Of a stretch of DNA of 64,000 bases, positions 18,140 to 26,039 are shown one piece after another. Within the stretch, counting starts at the first letter, position 1; each line of letters opens with the position of its first letter. The stretch is from the NCBI RefSeq assembly GCF_900111515.1, contig NZ_FOHS01000002.1, positions 682,001-746,000 of the forward strand. Reading direction: 5' to 3'. The notes beneath the pieces were generated by a model, which saw nothing but the letters and a program-made list of their open reading frames with translations, did not search any database and was not told the origin of the DNA. Both the position numbers and the translations under genes were made by a program. This DNA is from Hymenobacter actinosclerus. GTDB lineage: Bacteria > Bacteroidota > Bacteroidia > Cytophagales > Hymenobacteraceae.

Positions 18140-18237
18140 AGAACGTCATGCTGAGCTTGTCGAAGCATCTCTACCGCTTGGTTAAACGACTCCTACAAAG
18201 CGGTAGAGATGCTTCGACAAGCTCAGCATGACGTTCT
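18140..18237. repeat. REP-like palindrome, copy 3
   Basis: Nearly perfect arms of about 40 bp: AGAACGTCATGCTGAGCTTG then TCGAAGCATCTCTACCGCTT, and the complement. The loop is about 18 bp. It sits between converging genes and could also stop transcription. Confidence 0.9.
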
Positions 18238-18288
18238 GATTGATTCCGCGGACTGTCTAAACAGCTTCTCTTTTTCAGTTTCTACATC

Positions 18289-19278
18289 CTACCCATTCAC
18301 ACTTTTCATCATGGCTTCGGGGTAACGGGAGCCCGCGGCGGCGTGTTGGGGGGCTATTTCGTTGATGCGGGCCAGGTCCTGGGCGGTGAGGGTGAGGTCG
18401 GCGGCGGCTACGTTTTCTTCGAGGTAGCTTACCCGCTTGGTGCCGGGAATGGGCACAATGTCGTCGCCCTGAGCCAGCACCCAGGCAAGGGCCAGCTGGC
18501 CGGGCGTGCAGTTCTTTTCGGTGGCTATTTCGTTGATGCGGGCTACCAGATCGAGGTTTTTCTGGAAGTTTTCGCCCTGGAAGCGGGGCGTGTGGCGGCG
18601 GTAGTCGTCGGCGGCCAGATCTTCGAACCGCTTGATCTGGCCCGTGAGGAAGCCACGGCCCAGGGGCGAGTAGGGCACAAAGCCAATGCCCAGCTCGCGG
18701 CAGGTGGGCAGAATTTCGTCTTCGGGCTCCCGGCTCCAGAGCGAGTACTCGGTTTGCAGGGCCGTGATGGCGTGCACCTGGCTGGCGCGGCGCAAGGTAT
18801 CCGGCGCTGCTTCCGACAAACCCAGAAAGCGCACTTTGCCTTCCTCTACCAGCCGGCTCATGGCGCCCACGGTATCCTCGATAGGCGTATTGGGGTCGAC
18901 GCGGTGCTGGTAATACAGGTCAATATGGTCGGTGCCGAGGCGCCGGAGGCTGGCTTCGCAGGCCGAGCGCACGTACTCGGGGCGGCCGTTAATGCCACGT
19001 TTTTCGGGATTATCGGGGTCGCGCTGGATGCCGAACTTGGTGGCAATAATGGCCTCCGCGCGGCGGCCCCGCAGGGCCCGGCCCAGCAGCTCCTCGTTGA
19101 GGAAGGGGCCGTACATATCGGCCGTATCGAAGAAGGTAACCCCCATTTCCAGGGCCCGGTGCAGGGTGCGGATGCTTTCCTGGTCGTCGCGCTGGCCATA
19201 GAAATCAGACATGCCCATGCAGCCAAGGCCCAGGGCGGAAACGGTGAGGCCGGAGCGGCCGAGCTGGCGGGTTTTCAT
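18289..19278 (-). CDS. Aldo/keto reductase
   Basis: 329 residues, an (alpha/beta)8 NADPH-dependent reductase. The start [28 protein letters not shown] is typical of the AKR13/YajO-like group. The catalytic tetrad is visible: Asp in FFDTADMYG with the Tyr three residues on, Lys in IIATKFG, and His in [13 protein letters not shown] phosphate binding fits [13 protein letters not shown] near the C-terminus. It would reduce aldehydes or ketones; the physiological substrate is not evident. Upstream (19281-19317) lies a GTAGTGGA tandem repeat. Confidence 0.93.
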   Translation of the reverse strand: MKTRQLGRSGLTVSALGLGCMGMSDFYGQRDDQESIRTLHRALEMGVTFFDTADMYGPFLNEELLGRALRGRRAEAIIATKFGIQRDPDNPEKRGINGRPEYVRSACEASLRRLGTDHIDLYYQHRVDPNTPIEDTVGAMSRLVEEGKVRFLGLSEAAPDTLRRASQVHAITALQTEYSLWSREPEDEILPTCRELGIGFVPYSPLGRGFLTGQIKRFEDLAADDYRRHTPRFQGENFQKNLDLVARINEIATEKNCTPGQLALAWVLAQGDDIVPIPGTKRVSYLEENVAAADLTLTAQDLARINEIAPQHAAAGSRYPEAMMKSVNG

Positions 19279-19280
19279 AG

Positions 19281-19317
19281 AGGAGTAGTGAGTAGTGGAG
19301 TAGTGGAGTAGTGTGAA
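19281..19317. repeat. GTAGTGGA octamer tandem repeat
   Basis: GAGTAGT, GAGTAGTG and GAGTAGTG units run from three bases upstream of the aldo/keto reductase ATG. This is the same kind of short array as at 25368, 28596 and 60925. Confidence 0.7.
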
Positions 19318-19412
19318 CGGGCGCAGCAGCCGGAAGTTTAGCGCCTGCGGCCAACTTACGCGTTTGGGTTGCGTTCTTCTGCGGAACCCCGCTCGTTTAT
19401 CTCCCCCTACTC

Positions 19413-19898
19413 ATGCCAACCCCTGCTTTCGACCAAGATGACCGCCTGCGCTGGGTAGAGCGCGTTTCGCGCCTGCTCGACAGCCAGTTCCGGGTGCCCG
19501 GTACCAACTGGCGCTTCGGCCTCGACCCGCTTATGGGTCTGATTCCGGTGGTGGGCGGGCTGCCCTCGCTGGCCATTTCGGGCCTGCTGATTCTGACCAT
19601 GCTGCGCCACGGAGCCAGCGGCAACCTGGTGGTGCGCATGGTGTTCAACGTGGTGCTCGACACGCTGATTGGCGCCATTCCGGTTCTGGGCAACATATTT
19701 GATTTCGCCTATAAAGCCAACAACCGCAACGTGGCGCTGCTGCGTGCCCACTACGCCGAGGGCAAGTATCAGGGCTCGGGTAAGGGCCTTATCTGGATGA
19801 TTGTTATTGGTTTGCTGGCCCTGGGTGGCCTGCTGGTGTGGGCTGCCTGGACGCTGGGCGCCGCCCTGTGGCACTGGGGCGAGCGGGTGCAGTGGTAA
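19413..19898 (+). CDS. DUF4112 membrane protein
   Basis: 161 residues. The conserved block FGLDPLMGLIPVVGGLPSLA followed by helices, then LIGAIPVLGNIFDFAYKANNRNVALL, is the DUF4112 signature; two or three membrane segments are expected. Function unknown. The family is widespread and usually stands alone. It precedes the lipoprotein-SCO1-cytochrome c cluster by 59 bp, but that cluster has its own -7 box. Confidence 0.88.
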   Translation: MPTPAFDQDDRLRWVERVSRLLDSQFRVPGTNWRFGLDPLMGLIPVVGGLPSLAISGLLILTMLRHGASGNLVVRMVFNVVLDTLIGAIPVLGNIFDFAYKANNRNVALLRAHYAEGKYQGSGKGLIWMIVIGLLALGGLLVWAAWTLGAALWHWGERVQW

Positions 19899-19944
19899 AA
19901 GAGTGCCTGGGGCGCCGTTTCACTGCGTCCTCATCTTCCGTGCC

Positions 19945-19952
19945 TACCTTTG
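19945..19952 (+). promoter_or_regulatory. -7 box of the lipoprotein-SCO1-cytochrome c cluster
   Basis: TACCTTTG ends 5 bases before the ATG at 19958, which again implies a leaderless transcript. It separates this cluster from the DUF4112 gene. Confidence 0.6.
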
Positions 19953-19957
19953 CGGGC

Positions 19958-20389
19958 ATGAAAATGCTTTGTTTTGCCGGCCTGCTCTGCCTGATGGCGG
20001 CCTGCCAGGGCCAGCCCAGCGCCGAACAGCAGTTGGCCGCCGCCGAAAAAACCGTACTCGCCCGCCACGATTCGCTGATGGCCCGCATGGACCAGCTCTA
20101 CGAGCTGCGCCAGCAGCTGGCCAAAGCCCCCGCCCCCGCCGATACCGTGGCCGTCGGCCAGGCCCGCCGGGCCCTGGTGGGCGCCGAAGACGGCATGATG
20201 GACTGGATGCACCGCTACCGCCGCCCGGCCGATACCGTAGCCGCCGCCCGCCGGCTGGCCTACTACGCCCGCCAGCAGGAACGCATCGATTCGGTGGGCC
20301 GTTTGTTTGAGAGTAGCCAGCTGGCGGCGCGCCAGGTGCTGGACGCCGCGCCGGCGGCCGCTGCTCCCTCGACTTCTGTTACTCAATAA
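19958..20389 (+). CDS. Small lipoprotein with coiled-coil character
   Basis: 143 residues. The signal peptide with lipobox LMAAC (Cys about 17) marks a lipoprotein. The mature part is all-helical: two amphipathic segments rich in Ala, Gln and Arg (AEQQLAAAEKTVLARHDSLM and RRLAYYARQQERIDSVGRLF). Paired with SCO1 and a cytochrome c lipoprotein downstream (12 bp gap to SCO1), it may belong to a respiratory or copper-handling envelope complex, but that is inference from context only. Confidence 0.75.
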   Translation: MKMLCFAGLLCLMAACQGQPSAEQQLAAAEKTVLARHDSLMARMDQLYELRQQLAKAPAPADTVAVGQARRALVGAEDGMMDWMHRYRRPADTVAAARRLAYYARQQERIDSVGRLFESSQLAARQVLDAAPAAAAPSTSVTQ

Positions 20390-20401
20390 GCTGTTTCTGT
20401 G

Positions 20402-21088
20402 ATGACTACTTCACTTCGCCGCGCCAGCCTGCTGCTGGCCGCTGCCGGGGCCGCCCTGAGCTGCTCGCTCGGCGGCTGCTCCGCTCCTACCGATACGCCG
20501 GCCGACCGCCTGTCGGTTTACGGCATCAAGCACTCGGAGCCCACCTCGCCCGCCGACACGCTGCCCGACCCCATTCCGGCCTTCCGCCTCACCGACCAGG
20601 ACCGGCAGGTGATTACCAACCAGACGTTCGCCGGCAAAATCTACGTCACCGATTTCTTCTTCGCCACCTGCCCCAGCATTTGCCCTAAAATGCAGAGCGA
20701 GCTGCTGCGGGTGTACAAGGCATTCGAGGCCAACCCCAACGTGCTGTTCCTGAGTCACACCATCGACCCGGCCCACGACTCGATTCCGGTGCTGCGCGAC
20801 TACGCCGAGCGGCTGGGCATCAAGGACGCCTCGCGCTGGCACTTCGCCACGGCCCCCCGCGACTCGGTTTTCGCGCTGGCCAAGGCTTACATGACCGGCG
20901 CTGAGGTAGACGCCACCGTGCCGGGCGGCTTTGCCCACAGCGGCACCTTCGCCCTCGTCGATTCGCGGCGGCGGGTGCGCGGCGTGTACGACGGCATGGT
21001 GCCCGAGCAGGTCGACCAGCTGATCAAGGACATTCCGGTGCTGCTGAAGGAAGAGGCGGCCGAGGCGCAACCCGTAGCTGCCAAATGA
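20402..21088 (+). CDS. SCO1/SenC family copper chaperone lipoprotein
   Basis: 228 residues. The signal sequence ends in a lipobox (LGGC), so it is membrane-anchored outside the cytoplasm. The thioredoxin-like domain has the SCO copper site: C-x-x-x-C in TCPSICPKMQ (about C90/C94) and the distal His in GGFAHSGTF (about H179). SCO proteins deliver copper to the CuA centre of cytochrome oxidase or act as thiol reductases. A GTG directly before the ATG is an alternative start. The last four bases overlap the cytochrome c gene (ATGA), so the two are translationally coupled. Confidence 0.93.
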   Translation: MTTSLRRASLLLAAAGAALSCSLGGCSAPTDTPADRLSVYGIKHSEPTSPADTLPDPIPAFRLTDQDRQVITNQTFAGKIYVTDFFFATCPSICPKMQSELLRVYKAFEANPNVLFLSHTIDPAHDSIPVLRDYAERLGIKDASRWHFATAPRDSVFALAKAYMTGAEVDATVPGGFAHSGTFALVDSRRRVRGVYDGMVPEQVDQLIKDIPVLLKEEAAEAQPVAAK

Positions 21089-21513
21089 GGAGCCGCCCGT
21101 TACGGCTGCTGGGGGCCGGCAGCCTGCTGCTCACGCTGGCCTTCTCGCTGGAAAGCTGCTTTACCGAACGCCAGAACGAGGGCGCCCAGCTCTATGCCGC
21201 CCATTGCAGCAGCTGCCACGGCGACCAGGGCCAGGGCCTGGAGCGCCTCATCCCGCCCGTAGCCGCCGCCGACTACATTGCCCAGCACCGCGCCGAGCTG
21301 CCCTGTCTCGTCCGCAAGGGCATGCAGGGCGACATCGTGGTCAACGGCATTCACTACAACCAGATAATGCCCGGCCACGAAGACCTGACCGACTCGCAAA
21401 TTACCAACCTGCTCAACTTCCTGCAAACCAACTGGGGCAACACCAACCAGTCCTACACCATCCGCGAAACCTCGGAGCTGCTCGGCCACTGCAACGGCTC
21501 GGACGGGCAGTAG
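21085..21513 (+). CDS. c-type cytochrome lipoprotein
   Basis: 142 residues. The N-terminal signal has a lipobox-like LESC (Cys about 25). One heme site CSSCHGDQGQG at about 40 carries the C-x-x-C-H motif, and a Met ligand is likely in NQIMPGHEDLTD (about 94). It is a single-heme class I cytochrome, exported and lipid-anchored, probably an electron donor in the respiratory chain. It overlaps the SCO1 gene by four bases, consistent with a respiratory/copper operon. Confidence 0.92.
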   Translation: MRSRPLRLLGAGSLLLTLAFSLESCFTERQNEGAQLYAAHCSSCHGDQGQGLERLIPPVAAADYIAQHRAELPCLVRKGMQGDIVVNGIHYNQIMPGHEDLTDSQITNLLNFLQTNWGNTNQSYTIRETSELLGHCNGSDGQ

Positions 21514-21515
21514 CG

Positions 21516-21648
21516 GTGAGATGGTGAAATAGTGAAATGGTGAGTTGATGTTTTAGGGGCCTGATTGCGCCATTTACACAATTAGGCCCCTAAAACATCA
21601 ACTCACCATTTCACCATCTCACTATTTCACCATCTCACTATTTCACTT
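21516..21648. repeat. Long palindrome overlapping the alpha/beta hydrolase stop
   Basis: The inner arms GATGTTTTAGGGGCCTGATT and AATTAGGCCCCTAAAACATC, with outer GGTGAAAT-type octamers, pair across about 16 bp. On the minus strand the octamers (TAGTGAGATGG, TGAAATAGTG) flow directly out of the hydrolase stop codon. Confidence 0.85.
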
Positions 21649-23041
21649 CTTTCGCCAGCCAGTCGCCGACCACCTGGAGGGCCGATGGCGCGAAGGTTTC
21701 CTCGATTTCGGCGTAATGGCTGGTGCCGGCCGGGTCGGTTTGGAAGAGGTGGTTGAGGCCGGGCAGGAGGCGCACCGTGGCGTTGGAGTTGCGGGCGGCT
21801 TTCAGGCCCCGCTCGATGGCGGGCAGGTTTTCAGTGGCGGCTACCTGCAAATCGTTGGAGCCGTTTAGGGCCAGCACGGGGCATTTTACCTTGACCAAGT
21901 AGGTGGCCGGGTCGGTGAGCAGGAAGCCGCGCAGCCAGGGGGCAGTGAGGCGGGCTGCCTGACTTTGCGCCTGCTCGGAACTCATGGCGGGCACCTGCTG
22001 CTGCATCACGGCGGCCAGTTGCCGGGTAGCCTCGGTGGTGGAGGTGCTGGCGGGCAGGCGGCGCAGCGCGGCAAACAGCGCGGTGTGCAGGCGGCGGTTG
22101 GCTCCGATGGCCGCCGTATCAGCACCGGCAGCGCGGGCCATATCAGCCTGCTGGCGCAGCAGAATGGCGTCTCCGGGTACGCCCGGGCCGGCCAGGCTCA
22201 CCACGAAATCGGGGCCCTGGGGCTGGGCTGCCGCCTGCCAGGCAATCAGGCCGCCTTCGCTGTGCCCGATCAGGCCCACCTGGCGGGGCCTGATATCGGC
22301 CCGCGTGCGAAGGTAGACCAGCGCGGCCTGGGCATCGGTGGTGAAATCAGCAGTAAGCGCATCCTTGAACGTGCCTCCCGATTTGGCCGTGCCCCGGTCG
22401 TCGTAGCGCAGCACGGCAAAGCCCCGGCGCGTGAGGTAGTCGGCCAGCACCAAGAAGGGCTTGTGGCCGAACACAGTCTCGTCGCGGTCTTCGGGGCCCG
22501 AACCCGATACCAGCACCACGGCCGGAAACGGGCCTTTGCCCTGGGGCAGCGTGAGCGTACCAGCCAAGTTAAAACCACCTTTGGCGTTCGGGAACGTGAG
22601 GTCGAGGGCGCGGTAGGGCAGCGGGCCTTTGGGCTCCTGGGGCCGGCGAGGAGCAGCGGCAGCCTGCGCTTCGGCGCTGCTGCGGGCCAGCGTCAGGGGC
22701 AGCTGCCCGCCGCCCTGGCTCCAGACGCCCGTCACCCGCTGCCCATCGGCAGAGAACCGGCCTGCAAACTTCCCTCCTATCTTATCAGATGCCAGCAACA
22801 GGCTGTCGTGGCGCACGACAACGCTGCTGAGCGCGAACCCCGCCAGGCCCTGCTGGGGCACGCTGATGGTGCCGCTGAGGGTGGCACCCTGGCCTTTCAG
22901 CTCGAACACCGTGCGCAAGGCGCGGCCCGACACATCGAGGCTGCCCTCCCAGATGCCGGTGGGGCTGGGCGTAGTTTGGGCCTGGGCAGTAGTGGCGGCG
23001 AGCAGGCCGGCGGCCAAAAGGATCAGGGAAGGCGTTTTCAT
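21638..23041 (-). CDS. Exported alpha/beta hydrolase
   Basis: 467 residues with a signal peptide (MKTPSLILLAAGLLAATTAQAQ). A beta-rich N-terminal domain (about 25-130, GIWEGSLDVSGRALRTVFEL) is followed by an alpha/beta hydrolase: VLVSGSGPEDRDE oxyanion region, YDDRGTAKSGG, nucleophile GHSEGG (about 258), Asp in LNGSNDLQV and His in GLNHLFQ. This two-domain layout is common for Bacteroidota peptidase S9/acyl-esterase-like exported hydrolases; substrate unknown. I start at ATG 23041 because residues before it do not form a signal sequence. Confidence 0.87.
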   Translation of the reverse strand: MKTPSLILLAAGLLAATTAQAQTTPSPTGIWEGSLDVSGRALRTVFELKGQGATLSGTISVPQQGLAGFALSSVVVRHDSLLLASDKIGGKFAGRFSADGQRVTGVWSQGGGQLPLTLARSSAEAQAAAAPRRPQEPKGPLPYRALDLTFPNAKGGFNLAGTLTLPQGKGPFPAVVLVSGSGPEDRDETVFGHKPFLVLADYLTRRGFAVLRYDDRGTAKSGGTFKDALTADFTTDAQAALVYLRTRADIRPRQVGLIGHSEGGLIAWQAAAQPQGPDFVVSLAGPGVPGDAILLRQQADMARAAGADTAAIGANRRLHTALFAALRRLPASTSTTEATRQLAAVMQQQVPAMSSEQAQSQAARLTAPWLRGFLLTDPATYLVKVKCPVLALNGSNDLQVAATENLPAIERGLKAARNSNATVRLLPGLNHLFQTDPAGTSHYAEIEETFAPSALQVVGDWLAKEVK

Positions 23042-23266
23042 AAGGAACGGGGTTTGATGGAAAGATAAGGAGCCGGCCATCCGGCGCAGGCCGCGCCAGC
23101 TGTAACTGGCACCAGCCAGCGGGGCCCTGAAACTGCGACAAAGGTGCAGCCGGCCATCAGCCTGCCGCTACTTTTCGGACAAACCGGGCCGGGGCATGAT
23201 GAGCAGCCACGCCGGGCGGACGAACGGCGTTCATCCTGCGGCGTTGCAGCCCGCTGGGCCGGTCCG

Positions 23267-23274
23267 TACCTTCG
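23267..23274 (+). promoter_or_regulatory. -7 box (TACCTTCG) before the broken lytS gene
   Basis: It matches TAnnTTTG except for one base and lies 42 bases ahead of the TTG start at 23316. Confidence 0.4.
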
Positions 23275-23315
23275 TTCTGGTTGCGCACCCTGCGCTTTCT
23301 GCTTAGCTAACCGAG

Positions 23316-24259
23316 TTGGAACAGCCCGCATCCTCCACCCGTTTTACCCTGCATCTGCCGCACGTGCTGAGGCTGCTGCTGCGCGATGCGCTGGTATGGG
23401 GTGCGTTGGGGCTGCTGATGTGGCTGGCAGCCTCGAAGGTGCCGCCGGCATTTCAACTCCGAGCCTACCAGGGCATCATGCCGTTTATAGTGCTGACCAT
23501 GGTTTCCGTGTATGGCAACAACCTGGGGCTGGTACCCTGGCTGTTCGACCGGGGCCGCTACGGCTGGTACGCGCTGGCGCTGCTGCTGTGGATGCTGCTG
23601 TTGCACGCGGTTGGGCAGTTTATCTGGCCAACGGTGTATGCCCGCAGCATCATGCAGCCGGGCAGCAACAGCCTGTTTACGATGCTGGTAGCCCTGGGCC
23701 TGCTGCTGCTGTGGCGCACCGTAACCCAGCGGCGGCAGCTGTTGCGGCGGCAGCTGCTGGAGCGCGAGCAGCAGCTGCGGCTGCTGGAAGCCCAGGTGAA
23801 TCCGCATTTCCTGTTCAACACCCTCAACAGCCTCTACGCCCTCAGTCTCACCCAAAGCCCGCAAACCCCCGATATGCTGCTGGCCCTGGCCGGCCTGATG
23901 CGCTACCAGCTGCCGCCGCAGTACCGGCGCCCGCCCCGGCCGCGCTGCTGCTGCGCGACGGCGCCACCACCCACCGCGTGCCACTCACCGATATTCTGTG
24001 GCTCGAAGCGTACGGTAACTACGTGAAAGTGCACACCGCCACCGGCCGCCTTGTGGTAACCGACACGTTGCGTCGCCTGCTGGCCAACGAGTTGCCGGCC
24101 CCGGCTTTTCTGCGGGTGCACAAATCCTACGTGGTGCCGTTGCAGCAGGTCGAGCGTATGGAAGGCAACCAGCTGACGGTGCGCGGCGGCCAGGTGCTGC
24201 CGCTGGGCGCCGCCTTCCGCCAGGACTTCCTGCGCCACTGGCCGGGAACTGCGGGCTGA
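23316..24259 (+). pseudogene. LytS-type histidine kinase and LytTR regulator fused by an out-of-frame deletion
   Basis: From the TTG at 23316, one frame gives four membrane helices, a coiled linker and LEAQVNPHFLFNTLNSLYAL, the phospho-acceptor His region of LytS/YehU kinases, ending at LMRYQL (about 23910). The frame then loses homology and stops at 24026. From about 23920, in the +2 frame, a complete LytTR DNA-binding domain follows (VPLTDILWLEAYGNYVKV, then LRVHKSYVVPLQQVERMEG) and ends at 24259. The kinase ATPase domain, the regulator's start and its receiver domain are all missing. The simplest reading is a roughly 0.9-kb internal deletion that joined two adjacent genes out of frame. A sequencing or assembly fault cannot be excluded. 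Confidence 0.8.
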
Positions 24260-24362
24260 GCCGGGCGGTTATTTTACAGCAGCCGTTTGGCCGGCAGCCT
24301 ATTTTGGCCGTGCATCTTCGCCCAAACCTGCTTAGCTTGCACCTTCATTTCTTTGCTTGAAT

Positions 24363-25364
24363 ATGGCCCTGTTTGACTTTTTAAAGAAGAAGCCCGAAGA
24401 CAACGCTTCGGCCCCTGCAACCCCCAATAAGGCTGCCGAAGCCGGTTCTGCCCCGGCTGGGCCTGCCGCTCCGGCCGAGCCGGCCGGCCCCCGCTATAAG
24501 GGCTCCAACTACCAGATGCCTGCCCCGGAGGCCCCCGCCCCCATGCCCATGATTCCGCCGGCGCCGCCCATTGCCATGCCCGGCATGATGGGTGACCAAC
24601 CCCAGGGCAACATGCCCGAGCAACCGGCTTTCGAGCCCACCAACATTCTGGAGCAGCTGCTGATGCAGGCCTCCTACGACCCGCAGTTCCGCTCACCCTT
24701 CTACCAGGCGCTGCTGGGCGAGGAGGTGGCCGTAGTTCTGGCTGCCAAAGAAGGGCAGGAGCCCGGCGAAATTACGCCTACCGAAGGCATGGAGATTCAG
24801 CTGCAGGCCCTGCACGATGGCAAAATTGCCATCTTCTCGGCCGTGGAGCGTATTTTCGACAATGGTGCCGTACCGGAGGGCACTGTTACCTACATGCGCC
24901 TGCGTGGCCACGACTTCTTCACGATGGTGCAGGATGCGGACTGCGCCCTCAACCCCTTCTCGGCGGTGGGCAAGCTGCTGCCAGCCGACGAAATCAAGGC
25001 CCTGGTATCCGGTCAGCTTTTCGATGCCGCCGCGCCCCAGGACGTACAGGTAACGCTGCACCAGCCCGAGCCCGAGCCTACGGCCCTGCTCGATGGCCTG
25101 CGCGAATACAGCGCCACTCAGCCGGCCATCCGCGCCGTGTATCTGGCCGAAATGCGCATGCAGAATGTACCCGAACAGTCGCGCCTGCTCGTTGCCTTCG
25201 ACACCGAGGAAACCGACCCGGCCTTCCTGCAGGACCTGGGCCCCGTCATCCAGGGCAACATCGCCGAGGCCCAGTTTGTGGACCTCATGCTGATTGACCC
25301 CACTTCCGAAGAGCCCCTGGTACAGTACCTGCTCACCACGGAGCCGGTGTACGCCCGGGCTTAA
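24363..25364 (+). CDS. SseB family protein
   Basis: 333 residues. The Pro/Ala/Met-rich low-complexity N-terminus (about 15-85) is unusual. The SseB N-domain (about 90-205) contains FYQALLGEEVAVVL and a LRGHDFFTMVQDADCALNPFS stretch; the SseB C-terminal domain (about 220-333) carries AVYLAEMRMQ and RLLVAFDTEETDPAF. SseB was named for enhanced serine sensitivity in E. coli; its molecular role is unclear. I start at ATG 24363 rather than the TTG at 24357. Its 3' end is followed directly by a TTAGAGC heptamer array and a hairpin. Confidence 0.85.
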   Translation: MALFDFLKKKPEDNASAPATPNKAAEAGSAPAGPAAPAEPAGPRYKGSNYQMPAPEAPAPMPMIPPAPPIAMPGMMGDQPQGNMPEQPAFEPTNILEQLLMQASYDPQFRSPFYQALLGEEVAVVLAAKEGQEPGEITPTEGMEIQLQALHDGKIAIFSAVERIFDNGAVPEGTVTYMRLRGHDFFTMVQDADCALNPFSAVGKLLPADEIKALVSGQLFDAAAPQDVQVTLHQPEPEPTALLDGLREYSATQPAIRAVYLAEMRMQNVPEQSRLLVAFDTEETDPAFLQDLGPVIQGNIAEAQFVDLMLIDPTSEEPLVQYLLTTEPVYARA

Positions 25365-25367
25365 AAC

Positions 25368-25407
25368 TTAGAGCTTAGAGCTTAGAGCTTAGAGCTTAGA
25401 GCTTAGA
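25368..25407. repeat. TTAGAGC heptamer array, 5 units plus a partial
   Basis: Five exact TTAGAGC units (25368-25402) plus TTAGA begin five bases after the SseB-like stop codon. Confidence 0.9.
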
Positions 25408-25446
25408 AAGGAACGTCATTCCGGGAGGAGTGGCGTTCCTTTGTTT
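25407..25446 (+). terminator. Hairpin terminator after the SseB-like gene
   Basis: AAAGGAACG pairs with CGTTCCTTT across a GC-rich loop (CCGGGAGG), followed by TGTTT. The core GGAACGTCATTCC resembles the outer part of the REP-like palindromes. Confidence 0.65.
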
Positions 25447-25481
25447 ATGGCGGCGCCCTAATCTTTCCGCTTTGCTTATTC

Positions 25482-26015
25482 CTACTCTGCCGGTTGCGTT
25501 TCTCTGGGCATCACGCGGGCCAGCAGTGGGCGCAGCATGAAGTACACGACTGGCCCCAACACCAGAAGCGCGCCGGCCCAGAGCAGCAGCGCGCCCAGCA
25601 TGGCCTGCCAGAGCAAGTGCAGCGCCGCCAGCCAGTCGTTGGCCAGCAGGTAGCGCAGCTTATCGAGGGTGAGCTCCGGGGCCTGGTCGCCCCAGAGCAG
25701 CGCGCCCTGCCGCAGCAGCGGAATAATGAGCAGCAGCTGCACCGGGCTCCAAAGGTGGGCAACCAGCAGCGTGGCCGCCACATTCAGGCGCAGGCGCAGC
25801 GCGGCAAAGGAAGCGGTAAGCGTCGTCAGGCCCAGCACCGGAATAACGCCGCAGGCCGAGCCCAGCACCACCGTGAGGGCCAGCTGGTGCGGCGTGAGGC
25901 CCTGGCGCAGCAGCCCCAGCAGCGGGTCGGTAACGCGGCGCTGCCACCAGCTACGGGGCGGCGGCGTAGGTAACGGAGAATCAGGCACAGAAAGCAGCTT
26001 TAGCAAGTACAACAA
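25482..26015 (-). CDS. DUF2062 membrane protein
   Basis: 177 residues. The DUF2062 pattern GLTPHQLALTVVLGSACGVIPVLGLTT and LRLNVAATLLVAHLWSPVQL is clear, with four helices. The fold often occurs fused to glycosyltransferases, and here the gene lies 24 bases after a polytopic GT-C-like gene on the same strand, so the pair may act together at the membrane. No ATG is available; I use the TTG at 26015, with TTG 26009 and GTG 25991 as alternatives. Confidence 0.8.
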   Translation of the reverse strand: MLYLLKLLSVPDSPLPTPPPRSWWQRRVTDPLLGLLRQGLTPHQLALTVVLGSACGVIPVLGLTTLTASFAALRLRLNVAATLLVAHLWSPVQLLLIIPLLRQGALLWGDQAPELTLDKLRYLLANDWLAALHLLWQAMLGALLLWAGALLVLGPVVYFMLRPLLARVMPRETQPAE

Positions 26016-26039
26016 CGAGCCCCAGGCGTAGCGGAGGTG

